From: Selaginella moellendorffii
Lineage: Eukaryota > Streptophyta > Lycopodiopsida > Selaginellales > Selaginellaceae
Length of the DNA: 64,000 nt
Direction of reading: 5' to 3'
NCBI RefSeq assembly: GCF_000143415.4
Contig: NW_003314362.1
Location: 319,135-383,134, forward strand
Both the position numbers and the translations under genes were made by a program. The first letter of the stretch is position 1; every line of letters starts with the position of its first letter. The notes under the pieces were generated by a model, which did no database searches, was not told the origin of the DNA, and saw only the letters and a list, made by a program, of their open reading frames with translations. This document shows, piece after piece, positions 1 to 10,291 of this stretch.

Positions 1-755
1 CTTCCACTTTAATAATGAAGTAATTATATCATAATCACTTAATAATATATGAAAACCATACAAATATGCATGAAGTTTCTCAAAACCCCAAACTGCTGCT
101 AAACACTTTTTCTTTATTATGGAGTGGTTCATTTTTTCTAGTTACAATGTACAATTGATATATGCAATAGAATGATATTGAGTAGGCTTGTTTGTATCAA
201 CTCTCGAGACCGATATAAGAAGCATTCACGCATAAAATGAAAGGTTAATTATAATTAAAAACACCAAGATTAGAGGAGTTGTCAATAGCTTTTTGAGATT
301 TGTAAACACTTACCCATATTCCTTAAACTAGATGAAAACCAATGTTGACAACTTCAATAACATTTGCAATAGTTCAATACAATAAAAAACATGATCAATA
401 AAAAAATTAAGATGTTACACTTTACTTAAGAAGTGCTATATATAATTTATGCATTTTAGAGTATGAAATTTTATAGTCATAAATTTGTCAGAATCAACTT
501 GTAAATTTTCATACAAAATACAAGTACCCAAGATAAGTCATATCTTTAAACCCAAATATGCACTTTGACTATTTCAGCTTTAAACCAAGTTCTTGCAACT
601 AATCCAACACTATATAAACATCATAAACATCCTATTTCAACTTTAAACCAAGTTCTTACAGCTAATCTAACACTATACACACATCATAAACATAGTTCTA
701 CCACATCCCTTTTGAGTAGATCAAAACATCATTGATGAAGTTAATAATCACCTTT

Positions 756-937
756 TGTAAGCTCTTGAGTTTGGACTTCTTGAGGGGTTACCTAACTCAA
801 TACTATTTAAACTTAAGGATGATTAATCCCAAGTATCCCAAAACCCTTAACTGATGGAAAAGGGGGTGCACTTTTGTTTATGGGCTCTTTCCTTTATATT
901 GGATGATCTTTTGAGTCGTTCTCTTTGGTTACTTACA
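756..937 (-). repeat. Cassandra-like LTR (left copy)
   Basis: LTR of the TRIM at 756-1318; starts TGTAAGCTC and ends CTTACA. It is mutated towards A/T relative to the copies near 53 kb. Confidence 0.8.
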
Positions 938-1143
938 ATCCACTATGCTTCCCTGCAAGTTCACGCCCTTGTGAACGGAAGTTGAGAGCTGTAACTCTCT
1001 CTCGAGCCCCGCTCTCTTGACACCCTACCCCTTGGGTTGAGCCTAGCCGGAGCAAACTGAACTTGCCAAATATCAATCAACATGTGATACGATTCCCCTA
1101 AGCCAACCAATAGAGTTAGACTTGAGACTCTTCTGATACCAAA

Positions 1144-1318
1144 TGTAAGTTCTTAAGTTTGGACTTCCTAGGAGGTCACTTAGCTAAGTACTTTAGAATA
1201 CTTAATCCTAAGTATCCCAAAACCCTTAACCAATTGGAAAAGGAGGTGCATTTTTGTTCATAGGTATGCATTTTTGTTCATAGATAATCTTTCAAATCGT
1301 TCCCTTTGGTTGCTTACA
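1144..1318 (-). repeat. Cassandra-like LTR (right copy)
   Basis: Second LTR, preceded by GATACCAAA (primer-binding site seen from the plus strand). Ends GCTTACA at 1318. Confidence 0.8.
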
Positions 1319-2344
1319 CTTTTGATATATCATAAAGAATCTTATCTAGAAAATGAAGTATTGTTCAAATTAAAAAACATCACTAAAGACTTATATAAGT
1401 CAAATAGTGTATAAAATTTTATTTTATGAACATTTCTTTTTGCCATTAGCATATGTTAGTACTCAAAAGTAAGATCTAATTTGGTGAATTAATGACTTTT
1501 TCCAAGACGATCTAAAAGATAAACAATGTGAGGAAGAAGATATATATCTAGGATACTCACCCCATTTAATGAACAATAGTCAATGTAAAATCAAATACTC
1601 TAGAACTCTGAGACTTTTATATAACACCCATCTTCAATATCGTCACATTTATGTGTAAACTTTTGATCTCCTTTAGTGACAAACACTGAATAGGAACCTT
1701 GATTGAATAAACATCTTTAATTGAAATAAGATGATATATTGTAATGTTGGCCCCAAACAATAAGTCAAAGTTGAAGAGATTATAATACTTCTTGAGCTGG
1801 TCAACTACTATAACACAAAGACCATAAGAGGGATTTAAAGAAGGAATAAAGGAGCAAAATTAAAATACAATAGAAAGTAATATAGAGATAAAAGTGAGAA
1901 ATAGAGATAAAAGTAAAAAGATAAAATAAATTAAAAATGAAAGGAATGGAAGAAAAATAAGGGGAGAAGCCTCAAAGTCACATTTGGCATGATTGCATTG
2001 TAACTAATTTATACCAAGGATAAGGTCAAAGCTTAACTTAACATAATTTACAATGCTTAAAGCTTAATATCACCTATATGCATTAAATTCACCTTATTTT
2101 GCATATATACATGTGTATAGCCATTATTATAGAAAATAAAGATTAGCTTTACTACATGACATAACTATAAATGGCAACATGTGGTAACAACCCAAGCGAT
2201 AAAAGATAAACTTGAGCATATATTAACCAATATAGAGAATAATAAGAGACAACAACGAGTTTGGAAAATAAATATTACATGAATTGGTGGCAATTGAACC
2301 CCTTGATAGTACTCTTAAAAATTGGATAGAAGCACAAGGACCAT

Positions 2345-2740
2345 TCACTACTCGTGTAACTCTTCGTTACCAATATAAATAACTAAAGACAACAACTTAA
2401 AAGATAGGTTCAAATATAAAGGGAAAAAGCCTATAAACAAAAATGCACTAGTTTTTCTAATCAATTAAGTGTTTTAAGATATTTAGGGTTAAACATTTAT
2501 TATGTGATCTCTTGGGAAGTCCAGAAGATTAACTTATAATGGTTTAATTTGTTTTGGTTAGGTTTTGCCCAAGGGGTAGTGTATTAAAAGAGTTGTAGCT
2601 TTCAACTTTCATTCACAAAGGCATGAATTTGTAAAGAAGTGTGATGGATTAGAAGAGATAAAAAAGAATAACTTTAAAAACAAATATAAAGGGAAAGAAC
2701 CTATAAATAATAATACACTTACAAGTAGAGTTGAAGTATA
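2345..2740 (+). mobile_element. Heavily decayed Cassandra-like TRIM
   Basis: Aligned by eye to the reverse complement of the young Cassandra-like copies. An LTR-like block at about 2345-2535 keeps 'GATCTCTTGGGAAGTCC' (5S box C region). An interior follows with 'CCCAAGGGGTAGTGT' and a relic of the conserved palindromic part near 2600-2630, and then the beginning of a second LTR ('AAATATAAAGGGAAAGAACC') near 2680-2705. Almost all differences are C to T or G to A, so it is an old copy in the opposite orientation to the one at 756-1318. Confidence 0.6.
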
Positions 2741-3410
2741 TGTAGTGATAAGTGAGAGAGGTGATGCCTCATAATATTGTGTTAGTCGCAAAGCATCATC
2801 AAGTGTTGTTAGAGCAAAAGCATGCACAAGTCTCACAAGATTTTAATGAAATGTTAGTTACAACATTCTTAACTTGATCCACTCCCACATATTTGGCTTA
2901 ACATAAAGTAAGAGGCCAAACGCAAAAAAGCTCTAATATGCATAAATGGCTACATTCAACCATTATATCACTACAATACCATCCCTTAGAGACATGTGGG
3001 AAACTTAACAAAGATAACATTTTAAAAATGATTGAATTAATAATGCATATCATCCTTAAGATTCCTATAGAAAAACTCAAGATTGGTAGCAAAAGTAGGA
3101 GGAATTGTACTATACTCTGTGAATACTGCCATCAATTCAATCTAATTGTACAACTACAATTACATAGTTGAACAATTACACCAATTATTACTCTAAAGTC
3201 AAAGAAGAAGGAGACTAACTTTGTCATGAAGATGAACAGAAAAAACAAAAACAAAATAAAAATAATTGAAAAACTACAAGAAAAGAGAAATTTAGACAAT
3301 ATAAAAGCTATATTTAAACCAAAAGCATAAATCAAACACTCCCAAGCACAATCAAAGTTGTTTGTCACCTCACATAAAATATAAAAATAAAAAATAAAAA
3401 TATGCACCAA
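2740..3410 (-). pseudogene. Probable gag relic of a Ty3 element
   Basis: On the minus strand the segment near 2745-2800 reads 'LTTLDDALRLTQYYEAS', resembling the helical end of Ty3 Gag proteins ('TLE.A..LA...E'). It lies upstream (minus orientation) of the RT-RNase H relic at 1-1980, where gag of the same element would be expected. The rest is too degraded to assign, and no zinc knuckle could be read. Confidence 0.35.
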
Positions 3411-3545
3411 AAACCTTAACTTATATACAAGAGTGAAACTACGAAAATCCCACTATATTAATAATAGTATATAGCATTGTAGCCGCACACTTGGACCTCA
3501 TAACACAATTTGAATAAATTAATATGATTCTGTAAAAAAACAAAA

Positions 3546-3567
3546 TGCTGCGCGTTGCGTTGCAGCA
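3546..3567. repeat. Hairpin 3' of the Helentron coding region
   Basis: TGCTGC (3546-3551), 10-nt loop, GCAGCA (3562-3567). It lies 22 bp beyond the endonuclease stop on the minus strand, where Helitron-type elements carry a subterminal hairpin. Confidence 0.5.
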
Positions 3568-3588
3568 ACACTTGGTTTGCTTTTGTTT

Positions 3589-4260
3589 TTAAATATTTTT
3601 TATTATGATAAATAATTTGTTATGATCTGTCCAATATGCAGGTGCTATTCCTGCTTTTGTATATATTATATCTTTTATCCATATATGATCTATTAATTTA
3701 TTATTATGTGTATTGTGTTTTATTATTTGTATATATCCTTCTTTCTCCATTATTGTTTGAAGTGGTTTTACTTCTTCTATTTGGAAGTCAATATTAAAAT
3801 CTCTTGTAATTATTACTGGTTTTTTATTATCTATTTTCTGTATATATTTTTGTAGTTGTTTTATGAATATATGTATATTTGTTCCAGGTTTTCTATGTAA
3901 ATTTATTATCTGTAATTGTTTTTTATTTTTTTCTAGTGATACATATGACATTGCCATTGTTTCTGTTTTAAAATGTTCTACTATTTCTGATCTGTAGTCA
4001 TTTGTATGCAATATTGCTATATGTGGGGGTTGTTCATGTATATATGATTTATATTTATTAAAATATAAATCCTCATGTTTTTGTGTTCTTACTTCTTGCA
4101 TACATATTATATCTGATGTTAATAATTGTGAATCACTCTTTATATCTTCTTGATGTGCAGTAATAGATCTTGTATTTAGAACTTGTATAATTGTTTGGTT
4201 AGCTGTTTTTTCTTCTTGTAAATCTATTAAATCAATTTGCCATGGTGCTTCTGTTGTCAT
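3589..4260 (-). pseudogene. Helentron C-terminal endonuclease (EEP-type) domain
   Basis: 223 codons downstream of, and in the same frame as, the helicase. Endonuclease/exonuclease/phosphatase-family landmarks are present in order: 'ICMQEVR' (catalytic Glu), 'TRDFNID' (family G-D-F-N, here R-D-F-N), 'LIDHIWI' and 'WTDHNKL' (family S-D-H). This is the apurinic-endonuclease-like domain fused to Rep-Hel in Helentrons and also found in non-LTR retrotransposons. I favour the Helentron reading because the frame is shared with the helicase and no reverse transcriptase is present. The internal Met used as start is only the first Met after the TGA. Confidence 0.75.
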
Positions 4261-6447
4261 TCTTATTATTTCTTTAGCTGTATCTTTATTGATTTTAATA
4301 TGTTTATGTTCAATTAGTCTATATAAATGTATCCCTTTTAGTGTTTGTGCTCTTGATCATGCAGTATATGCTTGTCCTGGATATTTTGTTTTATATGGGT
4401 CATATCCTAATTGCATAACTGTTGATCCTTGTGCTTTATGTATTGTTCTTCCTGCGCATGGTTGTACTGGAAATTGGGTTCTACTTATAACATAGTTTTT
4501 ATTTTTAGTAATATTTATTGTTCTTGTTATTTTTTTTATTGGTGTCCAGTTTTTATCATTATTTTGCTTTATTGTTATGTTTTCTTTAGCTCTTGTTTTT
4601 TCACCTGTTTTTATATTTGGGAATTCTATCCACATTATTTGTTCTTCTTCAATCTGGGTTACATCTTGTAATACTCCATCTGCTCCATTTACAAATCCAT
4701 CTTCTGTTGCTATATTTTGTGTTATTTCAATTGCCATTTTCTTTTTCAAATGTAATATTTTATGTAGTCCTTGTGTTTTTCTTGTGTCATCTGGCAGCGA
4801 GAAATGTGTAGGACAGGAATTTCCATGTTTGTCTTGTGCTTCTATAATTATATCTTTACCTTGTATGTGTTGTATTATTTTTTCATTATGTTCTCTTACT
4901 TGTTCATTAGTTGCAAATATAGAATAGTATTCTGTGTTATATGTATCTGTAGTGACTTGTTTATTTATATATTCTAGCTCTTTATCAGTATGTTCTCCTA
5001 TTTTTATTTTATTTAAAGCTTTTATAAAGATTATATCATCTTTTTGCCTCATTATTTCAGTAAGTTCATAGATTTTAAAATTATTTTTCCATGGGTGGTG
5101 TATGGAGACATCATTTTCAGATCTATATATTTTTGTTGAATAAATTGGTGCTTCAAATGTAGGATTTAATTGATAGAAATCACCTGTAAATATACAATCC
5201 ATCCCACCAAAGTTTATTCCATATGTTGTTTTGAAGCTTTCACATCTTCTATTTATATCTTGTAGCATTTCTATACTTACCATTGATATTTCATCTATTA
5301 CTAAACATTTTATTGTTGAAAACTTTCTTTTATATTTATCTAATGTGTCATTTGTTAATATTGTTTGACATTGTTTTGATGCTTCTAGTCGAAATGCAAA
5401 AGCTGAATGTATTGTTGAACCATTTATATTACAAACTGCTTTTCCTGTAGGTGTTGTTATTAATATTGTTTGTTCTGGTTCATTATTTATATCTTGGTTT
5501 GTTTTATAATATCATTTGAGTGTTTCTATAAGTGTATTTAAAAGCATTGATTTTCCAATTCCTGCTCCTCCTGTTAAAAATAAGCACAATTGTTTGTTAG
5601 GTTGTTTTATTTTTTTCAATATGAAGTCATCATGTATTATTCTTTGCTTTTTATTAAGAGTTCTTAATAATTAGTGATATTTACTAGTTTCCATAAGGTA
5701 TTCATCTTGTATTATAATTGTTGTATTTGTTAAAATTTTAACTTTTATATTTAAATTTAAGTTTCTGTTAATTTTCATTTTGAATAAATCTTTCCCTATA
5801 TCAAATTCATCTGTTTGGTTTGTGTTTATTTCTTGTATATACTGTGCTTGTTCTTTTAATATTTTATTTACTTCTTGTTCTGGATTCTCCCAATCAAATT
5901 CACTCTCATTTATTACTTTTTTATATATGTATTAATGTTGTCTTTCATTTATTTGTTCCATATTTGCTTCATATGCATTCATATATGTTGTGTACATTTC
6001 TTTAAGATCTTCTTCTTTTCTAAATTTTTTATGTAAGATTAATCTTTCAAATGCCCACTTTTCTGGATCTTTTTCTTTACTAAACTTTATATATCTAATT
6101 ATATTTTTTTTATGTTTTCGTGTTGTTACTTCTTTTTCAATTATATATTCAATTGTTATCTCTGCTAATGTTAAATCTTCTAATTCTTCTGGTCTTTGCA
6201 TGTATTTTTCAATTAGTCCAGGTACTGCTATGTCTGTTTCATCTTCTTGCATTTTTGCAAGGTCTTGTTTCGTTTTTAAATGTTTTGTTCGTTGTTCTTG
6301 TGGTTTAGTATCAATGAACTTTACAGTTCTAGACATATGATGAAATGGGATTGACAATATCAAAAAAAGTGTTTGTTGAATTGGCATTTCCCTACCACGT
6401 ATGAAGCTATTTCCTAATAACCGAACTCTATTAAATGCATTTGTCAT
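4261..6447 (-). pseudogene. Helentron Pif1-like helicase domain, broken by stops
   Basis: Superfamily-1 Pif1-type DNA helicase portion. Walker A 'GGAGIGKS' is encoded at 5548-5571; Walker B 'VIDEISM' at 5281-5301; then 'FTGDFYQLNP' (motif III, gGDxxQLPP in the family); and near the end 'TIHKAQGST' and 'AYTA-stop-SRAQTLKGI', matching the helicase motif VI region (A-L-S-R) with one codon turned into TGA at 4357-4359. Other in-frame stops lie near 5514, 5672 and 5934. At 5514 the family would usually have a sense codon, which fits a point mutation. The frame continues directly into the endonuclease, so helicase and endonuclease were one protein. Confidence 0.8.
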
Positions 6448-6450
6448 TCT

Positions 6451-6550
6451 NNNNNNNNNNNNNNNNNNNNNNNNNNNNNNNNNNNNNNNNNNNNNNNNNN
6501 NNNNNNNNNNNNNNNNNNNNNNNNNNNNNNNNNNNNNNNNNNNNNNNNNN
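6451..6550. other. Assembly gap (100 N)
   Basis: Exactly 100 N, a conventional placeholder, inside the Helentron between Rep and helicase. Confidence 0.95.
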
Positions 6551-8528
6551 AGTTTGAATATTTTTTATATATTTGGGTAGTTTCTCTGAATCAGTACATA
6601 TATTTTCATTAGCATATTTTTTTATTTGTTCTAATGTTTGTGGTGGATTTTCTAACCATATTAGTGCATGTTCATGTGGTGTACCATGTTGTTGAAATTG
6701 TGTTACAAATATATAGTCTTTTACTTTCCTTCCAAATATATGATAATTGGACATTAATATTTTTCTAAATGCTGACGTTTTATGTGCATAATATTGTATT
6801 ATGCTGATTGGATCAGCTCTTAGTATTTTATATATTTTCTCTTTTTCATTTAAATTTTCTATCTCTTCTTTTTGTAATATATCTGTATTTAAATGTTTTA
6901 AAGCATTTATTAATGGTTCCATGTCTTTCTGAACAACTAAGAGTTAAAAATAGTGTTGGTGGTCCTAATTATCTTATCATGGCAAATACATCTTTTTTTA
7001 GTGCTTCTAAATTATCTGGTGATGTTCTTAGATTTTTTAAATCTCTAAAACCTATGTTTGACTTTAATATTTTATCCATATTTCCATTTACAAGCACATC
7101 TTTTTATGTGATTTTTCTTCCTTCATAAGTAAATTTTCTTAATCTAAAACCTGCATTTTGATTAACAAATTTGATTTCAGTTTTTACTACTACTGTAAAT
7201 ATATGTTCAATATGTCGTGCAAATTTTCTATCCTCATTCATTAATTCCCATTGGATTATTTCCTGATATGTAAATTTATTTTTTATGTCTGATGGTCTTG
7301 GTTTTCCACCATATAGTTTTGAATATGCCATTTCTTCAGCATTTTCATCTACAAATAATCCTGATGGGTGTTGTCCTTGACCAGGTGCTATAACTAAAAC
7401 TTTATTTGTAAAATTATCTATTTGATTTGAATCTAAGAAGCTAATTACCATAGTATCTGGTGGTAATATCTCATTATCAGGGTTGTCTGTAAGATTTACA
7501 CTTTCATCATCTTCATTTAATTCTTGTTGTAATTCGTTTTCTAATATTATTTATGTGTTATTATCTATATTGTCTAAATTTTGTGCTTGTTGAAACCAGT
7601 TTTCATCTACATTAATTTTATTTTTCTTATATAGTTTGGTTTCTTGTAATTGTTTTATACTATTATAAATATAATGTGGTCTGGCTATTCCATATTTATA
7701 ATAATATTTATCAGTTAATCTTCATTTCAGCTGAATTGTTATTGTTTGTGTATCTTCAAATGTTCTTGGTAGTTTATTAATTATTGGTTTAATATTATTT
7801 GGGACATTTATTATTCCTCCTTTTATGCACTGCTGATATTGAGGTTGATTTGGTATTGTTATATTTGCAAATAAAATATGTAAAGCTATCATTTTCTCTT
7901 CAATATCATTTAATTGTTCTGTATATTGATCAATTTGATTCATTCTAATTTTTTCTGGACTTTTATATTTTTCTTTATTTGTCATGCATTGATTGCATGC
8001 ATATTCTTGTTTTTTATTATATTTAAACCAAAGTCTTTTATATATTTTACATGGATGTATCGGTATATCCTATATAGCTTCACTATACATTTGTAGTGCT
8101 TTCATACTTTTTGGATTGTTTATGTCATATTCATTTTCTTGTTGTTCTTTCTCTTTTATTGTTTTTTTTTCTTTGCTTCTAATATAATATACTCTTCTTT
8201 TAAGTTTTTCATCTGATATAGTACTCCCTGTTCTTTGTCGAAAAATATTTATTTTTTCATTTGTTTGTTTTTGTAAGTTCCAAGTTTCCATAAGTATTTT
8301 GTCTTCTTCTGTTGTATATTGGTTTTGTAAAGTACTTTCTTCATGTTTTTCTTCGGATATATTAATAGTTTTTATTTGGTCATTTTTATTCTTTCTTGAT
8401 AAATAATAGTATCTAGAAACAATTTGTTGCTCAGTTAAATCAATATTATGGTTGAATTTTAGTTCTTTTGCTTTTTTTTTGCAGATCCTTGAATTGATAA
8501 CAATTTTGCATCTAGAAGTTCTGTCCAT
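6551..8528 (-). pseudogene. Helentron Rep (HUH nuclease) portion, broken
   Basis: N-terminal half of the transposon polyprotein. The first open block (8528-8070) is lysine/glutamate-rich and begins MDRTSRCKI, followed by blocks at 7985-7722 and 7451-7104 in the same frame, then 6922-6551 after a frame change. The diagnostic Rep motif is 'FQQHGTPHEHALIWLENPP' near 6640-6700: the H-E-H pair is the metal-binding HUH motif, within the usual Helitron context F-Q-x-x-G-x-P-H-x-H. In known Helitrons Rep nicks and joins single-stranded DNA during rolling-circle transposition. Stops separate the blocks and the 3' part runs into the N gap. Confidence 0.75.
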
Positions 8529-8596
8529 TCAAATTTTCTCTTTGTCATAATTTTGCCCTTTATACTTAAATGCCCTTATTGCCCTTGATGTCCTTA

Positions 8597-8617
8597 CACC
8601 CACCGGATAGGTGGGTG
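8597..8617. repeat. Perfect 8-bp inverted repeat 5' of the Helentron coding region
   Basis: CACCCACC, loop GGATA, GGTGGGTG. GC-rich in an AT-rich context, about 70 bp upstream of the Rep start on the minus strand. Confidence 0.6.
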
Positions 8618-9000
8618 CATCCAGATTAGTTTTTTCTATGATTGTTTAGCTGATCAAGATTGTTTAAAGAGATTCAACAATCGAACCGAATGGACTATTT
8701 TTAGCCTACTTTCAGCAAGTATTAATTCTCTATCTTTCAATCAACAGCTTTGTGAAGGCTGATAATTGATAATCTAGACCAGTAGAAACAATCAAAGACC
8801 TTTTACTTACTTCTCAATGTTATTCCGTTGAAAGCCATTTATGCCCTAAAGCTATATTAAGTCTTTATTTAAATGGGCCTAAAATGGGCTTATGAGAGAA
8901 ACGTGAGCACAAGTACCAGACTCATGCATTCTTAGGTAATTGACTGCCTGCTCAATTGTATTGTTTCTAGATCTCTTTTGGGTTTAACACCACTACCTCG

Positions 9001-9036
9001 CATGGATTCTTGGGTCTTGCCCAAGAATCCATGTGA
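9001..9036. repeat. 14-bp perfect palindrome with 5-nt loop
   Basis: CATGGATTCTTGGG (9001-9014), loop TCTTG, and its exact complement at 9020-9033. Pairing can extend by three more positions as RNA (one G-U). Confidence 0.85.
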
Positions 9037-9046
9037 AATGATTTTG

Positions 9047-9092
9047 ATTGGACGTGCGAGGGTTGGTTGTGGAAAACCCTCACACGTCCAAT
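9047..9092. repeat. 18-bp near-perfect hairpin
   Basis: Stem arms 9047-9064 and 9075-9092 with one mismatch (C/A) and a 10-nt loop. It lies 11 bp after the palindrome at 9001-9036. The second copy of the surrounding repeat (9399 onward) has only the inner part of this stem. Confidence 0.8.
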
Positions 9093-9212
9093 GACAAGTC
9101 CCTGAAAAGTCGATGGACTCAAAGATGGTTTGAAGTAGTTTGTAACTTTCTTTCTCATTAGGACATTTTTTTATATACCTTGATGTAGGTTCTACTTGAA
9201 ATGATTTCTTTT
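9059..9212. repeat. Direct repeat, copy 1 of 2
   Basis: About 154 bp matching 9399-9553 with a few substitutions; begins AGGGTTGG and ends GATTTCTTTT. Confidence 0.85.
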
Positions 9213-9398
9213 TCTCGCTGTCAGTAGAGCATCTTCAGGCTCTACTGACAATGACAGCCCTGGATGAGGTAGCCAAGTCCAAAGAAAGTTATTCAAAATG
9301 TCAAGTGAGATATCTTCGACTAGGCAAGATGATTCCACAAACAAGTAACATTGTTCTCACTATGGAGACTAGTATTTAGCATGATGTTTTCAGTTTAC

Positions 9399-9553
9399 AG
9401 GGTTGGCTATGGAAAACCCTCGCACATCCAATGACAAGTCCCTGAAAAGTCGATGGACTCAAAGATAGTTTGAAGTAGTTTGTAACTTTCTTTCTCGTTA
9501 AGACATTTTTTTTATATACCTTGATGCAGGTTTTACTTGAAATGATTTCTTTT
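9399..9553. repeat. Direct repeat, copy 2 of 2
   Basis: Second copy of the 154-bp sequence at 9059-9212, about 185 bp downstream. Confidence 0.85.
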
Positions 9554-10291
9554 GAGCTACTATAGGGTGAAGGAGAGCTCAACATTGCCAGAGATGGATA
9601 TCTAGGGCCAAGAACCAAAACAAACCTTTGATGTATGTATGCCTTCCCATTTAACTTTCTTCTAAGCTGTTTTGTTTTTCTTTTGTAAGTTATCCAGTAG
9701 GATCCAGTAAGAGCACGGTCATTCAGAAGCAAGAGCCTTAGTTTAGCAATCTGCAAACTCTGTGACAAAAAGATGTCAAAGATACAAGGACTTTTACTTA
9801 CTATGTCAATGTCGTATATGGCTTCAAGCATCTAGGTCAAACAAATCAACAACAAAGCTGAAATTTGGAATTGCTTGTGGCTCAAGCTCTTTCACATTCA
9901 TTTTCTTGCACATTTACTGCAAGATGGGGTTTAACATCTAGTATAGAAAGCAATACACCACATTCTTCACCCAGCTTCTCTAAATCCCTTAAGGAACTCC
10001 CTAGCTAGATGCACAATGATTATTTTCCTGGATTCCGGTGTTAGGCATATAATGTTAACGTGGTAGATTACCTGAGAGGGGCTTTCAGAGGCAGCTTGTG
10101 TTTCTCACATATTAGTTCTCTAATTGATTGTGCAATGCAATCAGCAGCAATCTTGTGAGTCGTTGCCATGGGATTTCTAGTTTGTGTGCTTTGAAATCTA
10201 GAAATTGTTAAGAGAAGCATTGCAAGATTTCATGAATAGATATTTGTATTATAGAGAAAGCAATTGAAAAATAGACAAGAGACAATTGTAT

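Larger units (their letters stand above)
756..1318 (-). mobile_element. Cassandra-like TRIM retrotransposon with 5S-derived LTRs
   Basis: Short non-autonomous LTR retrotransposon. LTRs of 182 bp (756-937) and 175 bp (1144-1318) both run TGTAAG to TTACA and flank a non-coding 206-bp interior. On the minus strand the interior begins with TTTGGTATCAGAAG, a primer-binding site complementary to initiator tRNA-Met. The minus strand of each LTR contains a stretch resembling the 3' half of plant 5S rRNA (box A / intermediate element / box C), the hallmark of Cassandra elements; it is clearer in the young copies at 52.9 and 61.5 kb. Flanks (CCTTT and CTTTT) form an imperfect target-site duplication. 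The right LTR carries an internal direct repeat of about 20 bp near 1250-1280. It interrupts a Ty3 reverse transcriptase relic. Confidence 0.85.
1..1980 (-). pseudogene. Ty3/gypsy reverse transcriptase-RNase H relic
   Basis: Decayed pol of a Ty3-type LTR retrotransposon, read on the minus strand. RT motifs appear in the right order: a match to the 'LNGVSILDIYLLPHIVYLLDRLG' type block (here split by mutation) around 1480-1572, then 'FTKLDL' near 1465, 'NLNNTSFSR' near 1350-1390, and 'FINDVLIYSK' at about 705-755, which corresponds to the family's YIDD catalytic block with Asp replaced by Asn. RNase H follows near 60-165 with 'CLAAVWGFEKLHAYLYG'. Several in-frame stops (for example in the FTKLDL region) and very high AT content show it is dead. 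The Cassandra-like insertion at 756-1318 splits the RT just upstream of the YIDD block; the RT reading frame resumes across the insertion when one copy of the target site is counted. The element probably continues beyond the left edge. Confidence 0.8.
3546..8617 (-). mobile_element. Decayed Helentron-type (Helitron) transposon
   Basis: Minus-strand rolling-circle transposon of about 5.1 kb. One polyprotein can be followed from 8528 to 3589 in the order Rep (HUH nuclease), Pif1-like helicase, endonuclease. The C-terminal endonuclease separates Helentron/Helitron2-like elements from the canonical plant Helitron1. A perfect 8-bp inverted repeat lies just 5' of the coding region (8597-8617) and a 6-bp hairpin just 3' of it (3546-3567); both are candidates for terminal structures. 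Exact ends were not identified. A 100-N gap (6451-6550), at least four in-frame stops and at least one frame change show it is not active. Coding sequence is extremely A/T-rich, unlike the GC-rich host genes nearby. Confidence 0.8.
8618..10291. other. Intergenic stretch with fold-backs and a duplication
   Basis: No gene recognised. It holds two strong fold-backs (9001-9036 and 9047-9092) and a 150-bp direct duplication (9059-9212 and 9399-9553). Small open frames across the duplicated part have no recognisable domains. Confidence 0.5.

Noticed and set aside
3589-4260. Endonuclease of a LINE retrotransposon
   Set aside because: It is in the same frame as the Pif1 helicase, separated by one TGA, and no LINE reverse transcriptase follows.
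4289-6340. Plus-strand hydrophobic frames rich in Phe, Leu and Cys
   Set aside because: Shadows opposite the A/T-rich Helentron coding strand, whose minus-strand motifs are unambiguous.
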